A DNA stretch of 56,314 bases from Catenulispora pinistramenti (GCF_018274385.1 NZ_JAAFYZ010000048.1:1-56314); one strand, 5' to 3'; counted from the first letter of the stretch, positions 32,171 through 40,726 are shown. Notes: generated from the sequence alone by a model not told the origin. Translations and numbers: made by a program.

Positions 32171-32280
32171 GGTGTGGGTGATGGTTCTGGTGCCGACGGT
32201 CTCGGCCGATCGCGTACGGAGCTTGTCCTGAAGCCGCGGGCAGTGGAAGGACGTTCGGCCCTACTGCGGCCCGGGCCAGC

Positions 32281-32327
32281 CCGGCCATGCTTGTCGTGAG
32301 ACCCGGCCATGCTTGTCGTGAGACAAG
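32281..32327 (+). promoter_or_regulatory. Tandem 22-bp repeat and inverted repeat upstream of the F420-type reductase
   Basis: A 22-bp unit beginning CCGGCCATGCTTGTCGTG is present twice without a mismatch (32281-32302, 32303-32324). The second copy runs into CTTGTC-GTGA-GACAAG (32312-32327), a 6-bp-arm palindrome, 25 bp before the ATG. A repressor operator is likely. Confidence 0.6.
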
Positions 32328-32351
32328 GACGGAAGGACAGAGGGGTGTGAA

Positions 32352-32810
32352 ATGAGCGGTGTCGGCACCCGGCTCAGCGCCAGGGCCCTGCGCACGCGCT
32401 GGTTCGTGCGTGCGCCGATCGGGCTTTACCGTGCTGGGCTCGGCTTTGTCTTCGGCTCTCGGCTGCTGATGCTCGAACATGCGGGTCGCAGCACCGGTGC
32501 ACGTCGTTTCGTGGTGCTCGAAGTCGTCGACCATCCTGCCCCGGGACAGTACGTGGTCATCTCCGGGTTCGGCATCGGGGCGCAGTGGTACCAGAACATT
32601 CAGGCCGACCCGCGGGTGAAGGTCTCCATCGGGCTGCGGCGCTCGATGCCCGCCACCGCGACGCCGATGACCGATGCCGAGTCGGCCACCGTGCTCGCCC
32701 ACTACATCGAGCACCATCCGAAGGAGTGGGAGAAGCTACACGCCACCATCGAGTACGCCGTCGGCCGCTCGGTCGACACCTTGCCCATGGTGTCGCTGCG
32801 CACCGCCTGA
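32352..32810 (+). CDS. Nitroreductase/deazaflavin (F420)-dependent oxidoreductase family protein
   Basis: A 152-aa protein of the Ddn-like split-barrel family: the N-terminal helix LRTRWFVRAPIGLYRAGLG, then LLMLEHAGRSTGARRFVVLE (the H-x-GRxTG-R segment), QYVVISGFGIGAQWYQNIQA (the G-G-x-W-x-N-x2-A core) and PRVKVSIG. Members bind F420H2 and reduce quinones or nitro-compounds, often at the membrane. The ATG is 2 nt after an out-of-frame TGA; GGACAGAGGGG provides the ribosome binding site. The tandem repeat and palindrome just upstream suggest repression by an unlinked regulator. Confidence 0.87.
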   Translation: MSGVGTRLSARALRTRWFVRAPIGLYRAGLGFVFGSRLLMLEHAGRSTGARRFVVLEVVDHPAPGQYVVISGFGIGAQWYQNIQADPRVKVSIGLRRSMPATATPMTDAESATVLAHYIEHHPKEWEKLHATIEYAVGRSVDTLPMVSLRTA

Positions 32811-33124
32811 CATCGGTGGATGGTCGGAGCGGCTAGGTTGAGGGGCTCTGCGGATTTTGGACAGTCGATCCGGGGGCCGGTGTCTATGCTGCGGTCAGTT
32901 GGAGTCGTTCCTTGTGAGGTGCACTGCTCCGTATCTGTACCTTTCGAGGATCGCGTCGAGCTGCCGCGCCCGGTCGGTCGCCGCGGCGGCGAGCGAGGTT
33001 GTCGGCCAGGTGGAGCGCGCCGGTCGGGGTGACGTAGTCTGCGTCCGCCCAGACGTGGACCGCGTAGTCGAGCACGGTGCCGGAGGCGTCGCGCACAGCG
33101 TCCGGCGATCGACGCGAACCCAGG
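32811..33124. other. Decayed coding sequence without assignable family
   Basis: The minus strand keeps short coding-like pieces in two frames (GTVLDYAVHVWADADYVTP and RARQLDAILERYRYGAVHL), joined only through a frameshift. They could belong to a lost gene downstream of the chimera at 33125, but the family is not recognisable. Confidence 0.35.
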
Positions 33125-33397
33125 TCACAGTTGGTCGCGGAAGGACTCCAGTTCCTGGTGGCGTTCGTCTGTCGTCTCGGGGTAGGCCATCTTCAGGTCG
33201 GCCGGCGTCTCCAGGATGATCCGGGAGATGATCAGGCGGGCGTTGCGTTTGTCGTCGGCGGGCACGATCCCCAGTGGGACCGCGAGCGAGGTGGCTTCGC
33301 GGCGACCGTTGGCGGTGAGGGGCGCGTCGGTGGTGCCGGTGTGGCGACCGGTCAGGGTCCAATCGGTTTCACCGTGGCGGACGATGATCAGCTTCAT
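33125..33397 (-). pseudogene. Chimeric remnant: histidine phosphatase N-terminus joined to a PPK2-like C-terminus
   Basis: Residues 1-42 are the start of a phosphoglycerate-mutase-like histidine phosphatase ([12 protein letters not shown] with the RHG catalytic motif, then [13 protein letters not shown]). From residue 43 the frame reads [13 protein letters not shown], then [19 protein letters not shown], which is the C-terminal end of polyphosphate kinase 2 (VPADxKxxARLxxSxIxLxT). Neither half has its catalytic body: the phosphatase lacks the second His and the kinase lacks its Walker motifs. The join is in frame with a normal stop, so a 90-aa protein could still be made. Confidence 0.65.
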
Positions 33398-33475
33398 CGA
33401 CCAGCTTCATCGATCAGCTCCATCGTCGGCGCGGGCTCCTCTGGTTGTCAGGGGCTCGGTGGCGATCGGTCGCGG

Positions 33476-36109
33476 TCAGCGTTTGGCTGCCACCGGCTGC
33501 TGGTGTTGCGCGCACCAGTCGCACTTGCGGCGGTGGCCGGTGCCGGGATGGTCGGTGTGATGGGTCTTGATCTCCGCGGCGTAGGGGCAGTCGTCGTTGT
33601 CGTGGTAAACGGGATCGCCGGAATCGGTATCAGTGTGGAACGCGGCGGGGTCCACCGTGGCGGTGGCCTTCGCCGAGAGGGTGGTGCCGTGAGCGGAGTC
33701 CTGCGCGGTGGGCGGCTCGGCCGCATCCGGAGTGCCGGACTTCGGGGCGGGGTCGAGGATGCGGTAGGCGAGGAGTTTAACGCGGTCGCCGGCCAGGGCC
33801 CAGATGATGGCGTAGCCCCAGACGAACGCGACCCAGCCCCAGCCCAGTGGGTGCATGAACAGCCCGAGGCCGGCGATGAGGGTGGCGATGGCCTGGGTGC
33901 CCAGGACGGCGATGATCACGATGCGGGCCGGGCGGATGGACCAGAACGGGCCGCGGGTGCGGGTCAGGAATATGGTGAGGTGCCCGGCGACGGACAGCAG
34001 CAGGTACATCATGGTCTGGAGCTCGGGGCGGCCCAGGTGGAAGACGCGGTCGCCGAGGTAGAGCAGCCCGAACGCGGCGATGGGGCCCACGACGCCCAGA
34101 ACCGTGGCGATGCCGAGAACCAGGCGCATGTTCCAGGCTTCGGGTTTCATCTTGTAGCGGACGTTGTCGTAGGCGATGGACAGGATCGCGCCGTCGTTGA
34201 GCAGGGCCAGCATCACGATCATGATCGCGGTGACGGGGAAGAAGTTGAAGACGAGGATCGCCCCGGTCACGAACAGCAGCACGCGCAGTGTCTCGGCGAT
34301 GCGGTACATGGCGTAGGAGTTCATGCGCTGGAAGATCTTGCGGCTTTCCTTGACCGCGTCGATGATCACTGACAGGCCGGGGGTGAGCAGGACGATCGCG
34401 GCGGCGGCGCGGGCGGCGTCGGTGGCGCCGGAGACGGCTATGCCGCAGTCGGCCTTCTTCAGGGCGGGGGCGTCGTTGACGCCGTCGCCGGTCATGCCGA
34501 CGATGTGGCCGCGCTGCTGCAGGACGTCGATGATGTGGTACTTGTGCTCGGGGAACACTTGGGCGAATCCGTCGGCGGTTTCGATGGACTGGGCGACGGC
34601 GGCGGTCTCTTTCTTCTTCACGTCGCCCAGGCCGGCCGCGTCGAGGATGTCGGTGCCGAGGCCGACTTTGGCGGCGGTTTCCTTGGCGATGGCGATCGCG
34701 TCGCCGGTGACTATCTTCACGCTCACGCCCATGGCCTTCGCGGTGGCGATGGTGGAGCGGGCGTCTTCGCGGGGCGGGTCGAACAGCGGGAGCACGCCCA
34801 GGAATCGCCATGGGCCGTCGCCGTCGGTGCGGGCCACGCCCTTGCTGACCTTGAACGTCGTGCCGTGGGCGTCGGTGACGGTGGCTTCGGTGCGCTTGTC
34901 GACCGGGTTGAACGGTTCGAAGTGGGTGATCGTGTAGGGCTGCAACGCGTTCTTGTCGGGGAGAGCGCCCAGGACGGCGAGGTCGATGGGGTCGTCGTTG
35001 TCGTCGCGGGAGGCCAGGGCGCCGGCGAGGATCACGTCGGCGGGGGTGTCGCCGATGCTGAACGGGTCGCCCAGGGTGAGGGAGTTCTGGGTCAGCGTGC
35101 CGGTCTTGTCCGCGCAGAGCACGTCGACTCCGGCGAGTTCCTCGATGGCCACCAGTTTGCTGACGACGGCTTTGCGTTTGGCCAGAAGCCGGGCTCCGAC
35201 CGCCATCGTCACCGACAGCACGGTGGGCATCGCGACCGGGATCGCCGCGACGGTCAGCACGAGGGCGAACTGCAGGGTGGTCAGGACCGCGTCGCCGCGC
35301 AGCAGTGAGACGGCCACGATCACCGTGACGAACACCGCCGCGAGGACGATGAGGTAGTTGCCGATCTTCAGGACGGCCTTTTGGAAATGGCTGACGGTGT
35401 GGGCGTCCTGGACCAGTTCGGCGGTCTTGCCGAAGTAGGTGCCGGTGCCGGTGGCGTAGACCAGGGCGCCGATCTCGCCGCGGCGGATGATCGACCCGGA
35501 GAACACCGCGGCGCCGGGCCGACAGGTGGCCGACAGCGACTCCCCGGTGAGGGCGGACTGGTCGACCTCGATCTCGTCGCCGTCCAGGAGTCGGGCGTCG
35601 GCCGGGACGATGTCGCCCAGCCGCAGCCGGATCACGTCGCCGGGGACCAGTTCCCGCGCGGCCGGCGTGCTCCATTCGCCGTCGCGTTTGACGCGGGCGT
35701 TGACGGCGAGCTTGTCTTTCAGGGCGTCGATGGCATGGCCGGCTTGGCGCTCCTCGGTGTAGCCGACCACGGCGTTGGCCAGCAGCAGCAACAGAATGAT
35801 GAAGAAGTCGGGCCAGTGTCCGACCGCGCCGGACAGGATGACCGCGACCTCGATCATCCATGGGATCGGTCCCCAGAAGTAGGACAGGAACTTCAGCAGC
35901 GCGTTGGTCTTGTGCTCGACGATCTCGTTCGGGCCGTACTTTCTCAGGCGGGTGGCGGCCTCGGCTCGGCTCAGCCCGTCCGGTGAGGTGTCGAGTTGTT
36001 TCTCGACCTCGGCCATCGGCAGCGACTTCAGATCGTGTTCCGGGTCCGGCTTCGCCGTCGGGGAGCTCGTCGGAGTGGACGACGTGGATTTGGAGGTGTC
36101 GGCGCTCAT
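33476..36109 (-). CDS. P-type proton-translocating ATPase (PIII-A) with Cys/His C-terminal tail
   Basis: An 877-aa plasma-membrane H+-ATPase. Hallmarks in order: the Ser/Thr-rich N-terminus, GLSRAEAATRLRKYGPNEI, LTGESL (actuator), CADKTGTLTQNSL with the phosphorylated Asp near residue 334, KRTEATV, MTGDGVNDAPALKKADCGIA and about ten membrane helices. The family acidifies the outside of the cell using ATP. An unusual tail follows the last helix: about 100 residues ending in VYHDNDDCPYAAEI, then a basic GTGHRRKCDWCAQH, with Cys/His spacing like a small zinc ribbon. The start MSADTSKS at 36109 is chosen over an upstream in-frame ATG at 36403, whose sequence is unlike the family. ClC lies upstream on the same strand. 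Confidence 0.9.
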   Translation of the reverse strand: MSADTSKSTSSTPTSSPTAKPDPEHDLKSLPMAEVEKQLDTSPDGLSRAEAATRLRKYGPNEIVEHKTNALLKFLSYFWGPIPWMIEVAVILSGAVGHWPDFFIILLLLLANAVVGYTEERQAGHAIDALKDKLAVNARVKRDGEWSTPAARELVPGDVIRLRLGDIVPADARLLDGDEIEVDQSALTGESLSATCRPGAAVFSGSIIRRGEIGALVYATGTGTYFGKTAELVQDAHTVSHFQKAVLKIGNYLIVLAAVFVTVIVAVSLLRGDAVLTTLQFALVLTVAAIPVAMPTVLSVTMAVGARLLAKRKAVVSKLVAIEELAGVDVLCADKTGTLTQNSLTLGDPFSIGDTPADVILAGALASRDDNDDPIDLAVLGALPDKNALQPYTITHFEPFNPVDKRTEATVTDAHGTTFKVSKGVARTDGDGPWRFLGVLPLFDPPREDARSTIATAKAMGVSVKIVTGDAIAIAKETAAKVGLGTDILDAAGLGDVKKKETAAVAQSIETADGFAQVFPEHKYHIIDVLQQRGHIVGMTGDGVNDAPALKKADCGIAVSGATDAARAAAAIVLLTPGLSVIIDAVKESRKIFQRMNSYAMYRIAETLRVLLFVTGAILVFNFFPVTAIMIVMLALLNDGAILSIAYDNVRYKMKPEAWNMRLVLGIATVLGVVGPIAAFGLLYLGDRVFHLGRPELQTMMYLLLSVAGHLTIFLTRTRGPFWSIRPARIVIIAVLGTQAIATLIAGLGLFMHPLGWGWVAFVWGYAIIWALAGDRVKLLAYRILDPAPKSGTPDAAEPPTAQDSAHGTTLSAKATATVDPAAFHTDTDSGDPVYHDNDDCPYAAEIKTHHTDHPGTGHRRKCDWCAQHQQPVAAKR

Positions 36110-37084
36110 GATGTGCCAACCGGCTCCATGCCCTTCGAGAGCAGGGGGCGAATCGGCGCAAACGGGTTGCAGGTTGTCGTCGGCATCCGCGCTCACCGCT
36201 ATGACGACGGGCCCGGGTGGCAGAGCGGACATGGCAACCGGGGTCTGTGGCGGTCGAACCTGACGCTGGCTTGCTGGGACGGAGCATCGACGGATGCCAT
36301 CGCGATGCGACCCGCGCAATGGGATGAATTCGCCCGATCGAAAGGCCTTGATACTGGGCTTGTCGGTGGCGAACTGGACAGCCACCGGGGACCCGGGCGA
36401 CATACCAACCCTACGCCCTGCAGCGACGAGACGTTAGTGGCAGCCATGCGGGGGGACTACGGTTTCCGGTTCCCGTACAAACCCCTCCGGCTCGGGCGGA
36501 TCCAGACCTCTCAGTGGAGAGTCGTCACGGGCGGTCCGCACGGCGGTCATGCTGCTGGTCGTCGTGGAGTCGGTCATCGGTCGGCGCCGGTCGAGTCGGC
36601 GCCGCGGTGTGCGGCATCGACCGATCTGCCGCGCGTCCGGTAGGCAGGGGCCGAAGCCCAACAACGAGCAGGATCGCGTGGCGGCCTGTTGCCGTGTCCA
36701 ATGCGGCGACTCCCATGGGCTAGATGATTCGGAAAGTGCACAGGGCGCGGCGATCCGTGCCTCGCGTGTCTGGGGGACGGTGTCTGGGGGCGCCGTGTGC
36801 GGATGGAGGCAGGCGGCCTGCATGATTCCGGGCGCGTGTACCGGGAGGAGTTTGATGACGACGAGCCGATCGCTCCGTAATCGGCACTGGTTGAGATGCG
36901 CAGTGCCGTCGAACGGTTGCGGCGGCACTGCAAGCCGGCATGTGCCCCGACCAGGCTGCGCCACCTGACGGTGAAGGGGAGGACCGCCGGGAGCGGTGAC
37001 CGACGGGGGCCGGCCGCCGCTTGATGACGCTTCCCCGGGCGGCTGGCCCCCTGCCAGCCGCCTCGTCGGGGCCGGCGAGGCGGG
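36110..37084. other. Long intergenic region between the ClC and proton-ATPase genes
   Basis: About 975 bp on whose strands no frame looks like a known protein. A short plus-strand frame ending VYREEFDDDEPIAP before TAA (stop near 36891) has coding-like composition and could be a gene tail. The minus-strand promoter of the ATPase should lie near 36110-36200 but is not obvious. No TTTGCAT palindrome occurs here, so the ATPase may not belong to the MarR regulon. Confidence 0.4.
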
Positions 37085-38887
37085 TCAGACGGTTTGGACA
37101 GGGCGGCTGTGCGCCGCGGCCAGCACCGCCTGGTGGGTGATCCATCCGGACAGGCCGGTGCCTGCCTCATCCACCACCGGCAGCCCTGACGGATCTGCCG
37201 TCACCAGGGCTTCCAGCGCTGTGGCCAGTTCGCTGTCGGCGTGCACCGGTTTCGGGACGGTGAGGACTTCGCGGACCGGTTCGCCCTCGCGTCCTCCTTC
37301 GGCCAGAACCTCGGCGACCGCCCGGGCGGAGGCCACCCCCAGGAACGACCCGTCGGTGTCGGTGACCGGCAGGGCGCCGTGCCGGGACACGGCGAGGGAG
37401 TCAGCAGCCTGTGACAGTGAGATGTTCGCCGGCAGCGGTGCGGGGACCGGTTCCATGACGGCGCCGACGGTGATCCCGGTGAACGGTGAGGCCGGTGCCG
37501 GGGCGGACAGGTCGATGCCGCGGCGGCGCAGTTTGAGGGTGTAGATGGTGTCGCCGGTCAGCAGTCTGCTGGTGAGTGTGGCCAGGACGATCGCCGCCAT
37601 CAGGGAGACGATGATGGAGTATTCGCCGGTGAGCTCGAACATGATCACCACGGCGGTGATGGGGGCGCGCGCGGCCCCGGCGAACACGGCGCCCATGCCG
37701 ATCAGGGCGTAGGAGCCGATCCCGCCGGCCGAGGCGCCGAACACGTGGTGTGCGATCTGGCCGAAGGCCGACCCGAGCATCGCGCCCATGAACAGACTCG
37801 GAGCGAACACCCCGCCGGAGCCGCCGATCCCGATGGTCAAACTGGTGGCTGCGATCTTCCCGACCAGCAGCACCAAAAGGAACCCGATCGCGTATTTGCC
37901 GGCCACCGCGTCGCCCAGGACCGGGTATCCGACCCCGTACATCTCCGGCAGCAACAGCAACAGGCCGCCCAGCAGCAGCCCGCCCACGGCCGGGCGGGCC
38001 CACTCCGGCCAGCGCCAGGCCCAGTCGCAGGCGTCTTCAATCAGATAGAGGATCTTGGAGAAGGCGACGCCGGCCGCACCGGCCACCACGCCCAGCACGG
38101 CGAACAGCGGCAGTTGTCCTGGGCTGGAGGTGTGGAAGGCGGGGAGCACCAGGAACGGCTCGTTGCCGAACGCCGCCCGGCCGATCACGGACGCCACCAC
38201 CGAGGACAGCACGATCATGCCGAAGCCTTCGGCGGCGAAGGAGGTGAGGATCAGCTCCATCGCGAAGAACACCCCGGCCAAAGGCGCGTTGAACGTCGCG
38301 GCGATCCCGCCGGCCGCACCGCACGCGACCAGCAGCCGCATCCGGTCCTCCCCGGCGCCCACGACACGGCCGAAGGTGGAACCCAGCGCGGAGCCGATCT
38401 GCACGATCGGACCCTCGCGGCCCACCGAACCGCCCGAGCCGATACACAACGCCGAGGCCAGTGACTTGACCACTGCCACCTGCGGGGCGATCCGGCCGCC
38501 CTTGCGGGCCACGGCGTACATCACCTCCGGCACGCCGTGTCCGCGCGCCTCGGGGGCGAACTTGTAGACCAGGGGCCCGTATATCAGTCCGGCGAGAACC
38601 GGGGTGAACAGCACGAACCACATGCCCAGCCCCGGCACGTGCGGGTTGGCGGTGTGGCCTGCGGCCGAGTAGTCGGCGTGCCCGGAGAACAGCTGTGTGA
38701 ACGTCTTGATCAGCCAGCGGAACACGACCGCCCCGGGTCCGGCCCCTGCACCCACGAGCAGCGCCAGCACCACCAGAGCGCTCCGGCCGACAGCCAGAGC
38801 GTTCATCGCGCGGTTCAGCCCACGCCGGGAAGGCAACGGCAGGTTGCGGGAGGGTACTCGGGGCGACGTATCACTCGCGGTGGTCAT
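37085..38887 (-). CDS. ClC-family chloride channel/antiporter with C-terminal CBS pair
   Basis: A 600-aa membrane protein. The ClC filter motifs are GSGGSVGREGP near 150 (containing the gating Glu) and GIGGSGGVFAPSLFMGAMLG near 350. AAGGIAATFNAPLAGVFFAM and the Glu-rich region FELTGEYS are also present. After the membrane part (about 445 residues) come two CBS domains: GAVMEPVPAPLPANISLSQA, then HGALPVTDTDGSFLGVAS, and later DPSGLPVVDEAGTGLSGWIT, usually sensing adenine nucleotides. The gating Glu favours 2Cl-/H+ exchange. The start at 38887 (MTTASD) is preferred to the ATG at 38896, which lies within the operator. With the neighbouring H+-ATPase it suggests pH or chloride homeostasis. Confidence 0.92.
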   Translation of the reverse strand: MTTASDTSPRVPSRNLPLPSRRGLNRAMNALAVGRSALVVLALLVGAGAGPGAVVFRWLIKTFTQLFSGHADYSAAGHTANPHVPGLGMWFVLFTPVLAGLIYGPLVYKFAPEARGHGVPEVMYAVARKGGRIAPQVAVVKSLASALCIGSGGSVGREGPIVQIGSALGSTFGRVVGAGEDRMRLLVACGAAGGIAATFNAPLAGVFFAMELILTSFAAEGFGMIVLSSVVASVIGRAAFGNEPFLVLPAFHTSSPGQLPLFAVLGVVAGAAGVAFSKILYLIEDACDWAWRWPEWARPAVGGLLLGGLLLLLPEMYGVGYPVLGDAVAGKYAIGFLLVLLVGKIAATSLTIGIGGSGGVFAPSLFMGAMLGSAFGQIAHHVFGASAGGIGSYALIGMGAVFAGAARAPITAVVIMFELTGEYSIIVSLMAAIVLATLTSRLLTGDTIYTLKLRRRGIDLSAPAPASPFTGITVGAVMEPVPAPLPANISLSQAADSLAVSRHGALPVTDTDGSFLGVASARAVAEVLAEGGREGEPVREVLTVPKPVHADSELATALEALVTADPSGLPVVDEAGTGLSGWITHQAVLAAAHSRPVQTV

Positions 38888-38889
38888 AA

Positions 38890-38925
38890 TTTGCATTATG
38901 CAAACAAGGTGGCCGTCGGCGTCAA
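38890..38925 (-). promoter_or_regulatory. ClC promoter with MarR-type palindrome over the -10, probably leaderless
   Basis: On the minus strand TTGACG (38925-38920), a 19-bp spacer and CATAAT (38900-38895) form a promoter. The -10 lies inside the perfect 15-bp palindrome TTTGCATTATGCAAA (38890-38904). The ATG at 38887 begins 8 nt after the -10, so the mRNA would start at or next to the start codon. The same palindrome recurs at 39668. Confidence 0.75.
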
Positions 38926-39055
38926 GCCGGTCTCATGCCCGCTGGATCGCGCGGCGGGGCCAAGCCGGCTGTCTTGCCCGGCAACACGTGCGCTGAAGTC
39001 GAGTGGCGCAGGCGGTGCTTGGGGCGATACGTGAGCGGAGTCACGTGTCACTCGC

Positions 39056-39547
39056 CTACGCCGATCTTGCGTGGGCGGCGGTTCGCACGAAGTCGCCGTC
39101 GAACATGACTTGGGCCGGGTAGCGCACCTCGGCGGATATGGAAGTCTCCAGCGCGGCGGCGGTACGGCGAGCCGTGTGCTCCTCCAAGACCGCCGCGATA
39201 CTCGTGGCCGCCTCGATGGCCGAGAGTGCTTGCAACTCGCGGCACAGCAGGGCCGCCGGGTACAGCAGGAGCTGCCCATGGCCGGCGGGAGTCGCGGGAT
39301 GGCGTAGTTGGCGGGCCGCTACCTCGGCGATCGCACCAAGTCGTTCACCCGGGAAACGCGCCGCGAGGTGGGAACAGAGCTTTGCTGCCGTTGCGAGGTC
39401 ATCTGACGGGACGACGATGACGGGCCTGAAGCGATTCGCGCCTTCCGGGGGGAGGAAACGGGCCAGAACCTGCGCGAAATCGTCGCGGTGGATTCCGCGT
39501 CGGGTGTAGCCGTAGCGCCCTGCGGTCAGTAGGTCCGAATCGGTCAT
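39056..39547 (-). CDS. Unknown 163-aa protein, probable MarR-regulon member
   Basis: A cytosolic 163-aa protein with an ATG at 39547 preceded by AGAGGTGG. The N-terminus has SDLLTAGRYGYTRRGIHRDD; the middle contains RFRPVIVVPSDDLATAAKLC and RFPGERLGAIAEVAARQL; the end is helical (LSAIEAATSIAAVLEEHTA). No signal or membrane segment is seen and I do not recognise a family. The gene is read from the strong promoter at 39668-39701, whose -10 is covered by the MarR palindrome, giving an untranslated leader of about 115 nt. It sits between clc and marR and is likely co-regulated with both. Confidence 0.65.
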   Translation of the reverse strand: MTDSDLLTAGRYGYTRRGIHRDDFAQVLARFLPPEGANRFRPVIVVPSDDLATAAKLCSHLAARFPGERLGAIAEVAARQLRHPATPAGHGQLLLYPAALLCRELQALSAIEAATSIAAVLEEHTARRTAAALETSISAEVRYPAQVMFDGDFVRTAAHARSA

Positions 39548-39667
39548 GTGACCACCTCTGGTAGCTGCGATCGGAGGCGGCTGCGCGGACGTTGCCGGTC
39601 TGACCGGCGGTGTCCATGGCTGCCCAGCCGGCCCGGGCCAGTTGGCGCCTGCCAGTCCACCTCTTCG

Positions 39668-39701
39668 TTTGCATTATGCAAAGGTAGTGTGGGCGCGTCA
39701 A
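39668..39701 (-). promoter_or_regulatory. Second MarR palindrome with TTGACG-17-CATAAT promoter
   Basis: On the minus strand TTGACG (39701-39696) and CATAAT (39678-39673) are separated by an ideal 17 bp. The -10 is embedded in TTTGCATTATGCAAA (39668-39682), identical to the clc site. CGGC precedes the -35 in both promoters. The site also lies 70 bp upstream of the divergent marR start, allowing autoregulation. Confidence 0.8.
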
Positions 39702-39751
39702 GCCGATCGGATGTCCGACGCGCTGGGGGCGGGCGCGGTAGAACAGTGGAC

Positions 39752-40294
39752 ATGAGTCCGCGAGTTACAGGCGCAAGGAACAGCGCAACGCCTTCGGCGC
39801 AGGCGACCCGAACCGGCACCGAGGCTGTCGGCGATGTCGACCGGGTCACCGAGGCGGTGCTGACCGCCTCCCGTCTGCTGGTCGCGGTCTCGGCGCGCTC
39901 GCTGAACGAGGTCGAGGAAAGCCTCACGCTGCCGCAGTTCCGCGCTCTGGTCGTTCTGGCCTCCCGTGGCCCGCTGCGCCTGACCCACCTGGCCGAGCAC
40001 CTGGCGGTCAACCCCTCTACCGCGATGCGCATGGCCGAGCGCCTGGTCGCGGCCGGGATGATCGACCGCGCCCCCAATCCGGAGAACCGGCGGGAGTCCA
40101 TCCTGGCCCTCACCGACACCGGGCGCCGGGTCGTCGAACAGGTGACTGGAAGGCGGCGTACAGAGATCGCCGCCATCGTCGAGCGTATGCCGACGGCCCA
40201 TCGAGACCGCCTGGTAGAGGCACTGGAAGCGTTCAGTGCCGCCGGTGGCGAACCAGGGGCCGGGCATGACCCGATCCCGTTGGGCTGGGAGTAG
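39752..40294 (+). CDS. MarR-family transcriptional regulator
   Basis: A 180-aa winged-helix regulator. After about 30 disordered residues come the dimer helix (VTEAVLTASRLLVAVSARSL), TLPQFRALVVLASRGPLRLT, the recognition region HLAEHLAVNPSTAMRMAERL, and the wing AAGMIDRAPNPENRRESILALT, with the DxRxx-like NRRE of the MarR wing. A C-terminal dimerisation helix follows. It is divergent from the 163-aa gene, with a perfect palindrome between them, and a second identical palindrome lies in front of clc. It most likely represses both and itself; the ligand is unknown. Confidence 0.9.
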   Translation: MSPRVTGARNSATPSAQATRTGTEAVGDVDRVTEAVLTASRLLVAVSARSLNEVEESLTLPQFRALVVLASRGPLRLTHLAEHLAVNPSTAMRMAERLVAAGMIDRAPNPENRRESILALTDTGRRVVEQVTGRRRTEIAAIVERMPTAHRDRLVEALEAFSAAGGEPGAGHDPIPLGWE

Positions 40295-40322
40295 CCGACC
40301 CGCGGTTGCGGGGCCACCGCTC

Positions 40323-40724
40323 TCAGATCGGCCGGCGCACCGTGATGATCCTCGCGGCGACAACGGCGACCGCGGTGACCGCGACGACAGACGCGACGAA
40401 TGCCAGATGCTCTGGGGAGCCGAAGATCCCGTCAGGCCAGCCGCAGACCACAGCCGGCGCTATGGCGACGGCCCCGGCCACCGCGGTACGCCACGCCCGG
40501 CCGGTCAGCAGCACACAGCACGGCCTGACGATCAGCAGCCCGATCAAGACCAGGTGACGACCCGACAGCACATCGAGCCCCGCCACCGCCGCACTCCAGG
40601 CCAGCCCCGAGCGGAACATCCACCCCACGGTCCGATCCGACAACGAGGCGGTACTGCGAGGGCTGGACGAAAGTCGACCTGCTTCGTTGGCTTGATTGAC
40701 GACCTCCTGACAAGTGCTGAACAC
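40323..40724 (-). CDS. Small membrane protein resembling the sensor domain of SpoIIE-type phosphatases
   Basis: A 133-aa frame (GTG start at 40724; an internal ATG at 40619 giving 98 aa is equally plausible). Three to four hydrophobic segments are visible: GLAWSAAVAGLDVLSGRHL, LVLIGLLIVRPCCVLLTG, TAVAGAVAIAPAVVCGWPDG and HLAFVASVVAVTAVAVVAAR. The order (VLSGRHLVLIGLL, CCVLLTGR, WPDGIFGSPEHLAF) resembles the N-terminal membrane region of Streptomyces-type PP2C/SpoIIE phosphatases. Those normally continue into PAS/GAF and phosphatase domains, all absent here. Either a truncated relic or a stand-alone membrane protein. Confidence 0.6.
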   Translation of the reverse strand: MFSTCQEVVNQANEAGRLSSSPRSTASLSDRTVGWMFRSGLAWSAAVAGLDVLSGRHLVLIGLLIVRPCCVLLTGRAWRTAVAGAVAIAPAVVCGWPDGIFGSPEHLAFVASVVAVTAVAVVAARIITVRRPI

Positions 40725-40726
40725 AG

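Noticed and set aside
36434..36968. Overlapping frames in the gap between the ClC and ATPase genes
   Set aside because: None has normal actinobacterial codon bias or a known domain; treated as intergenic with a possible gene tail.
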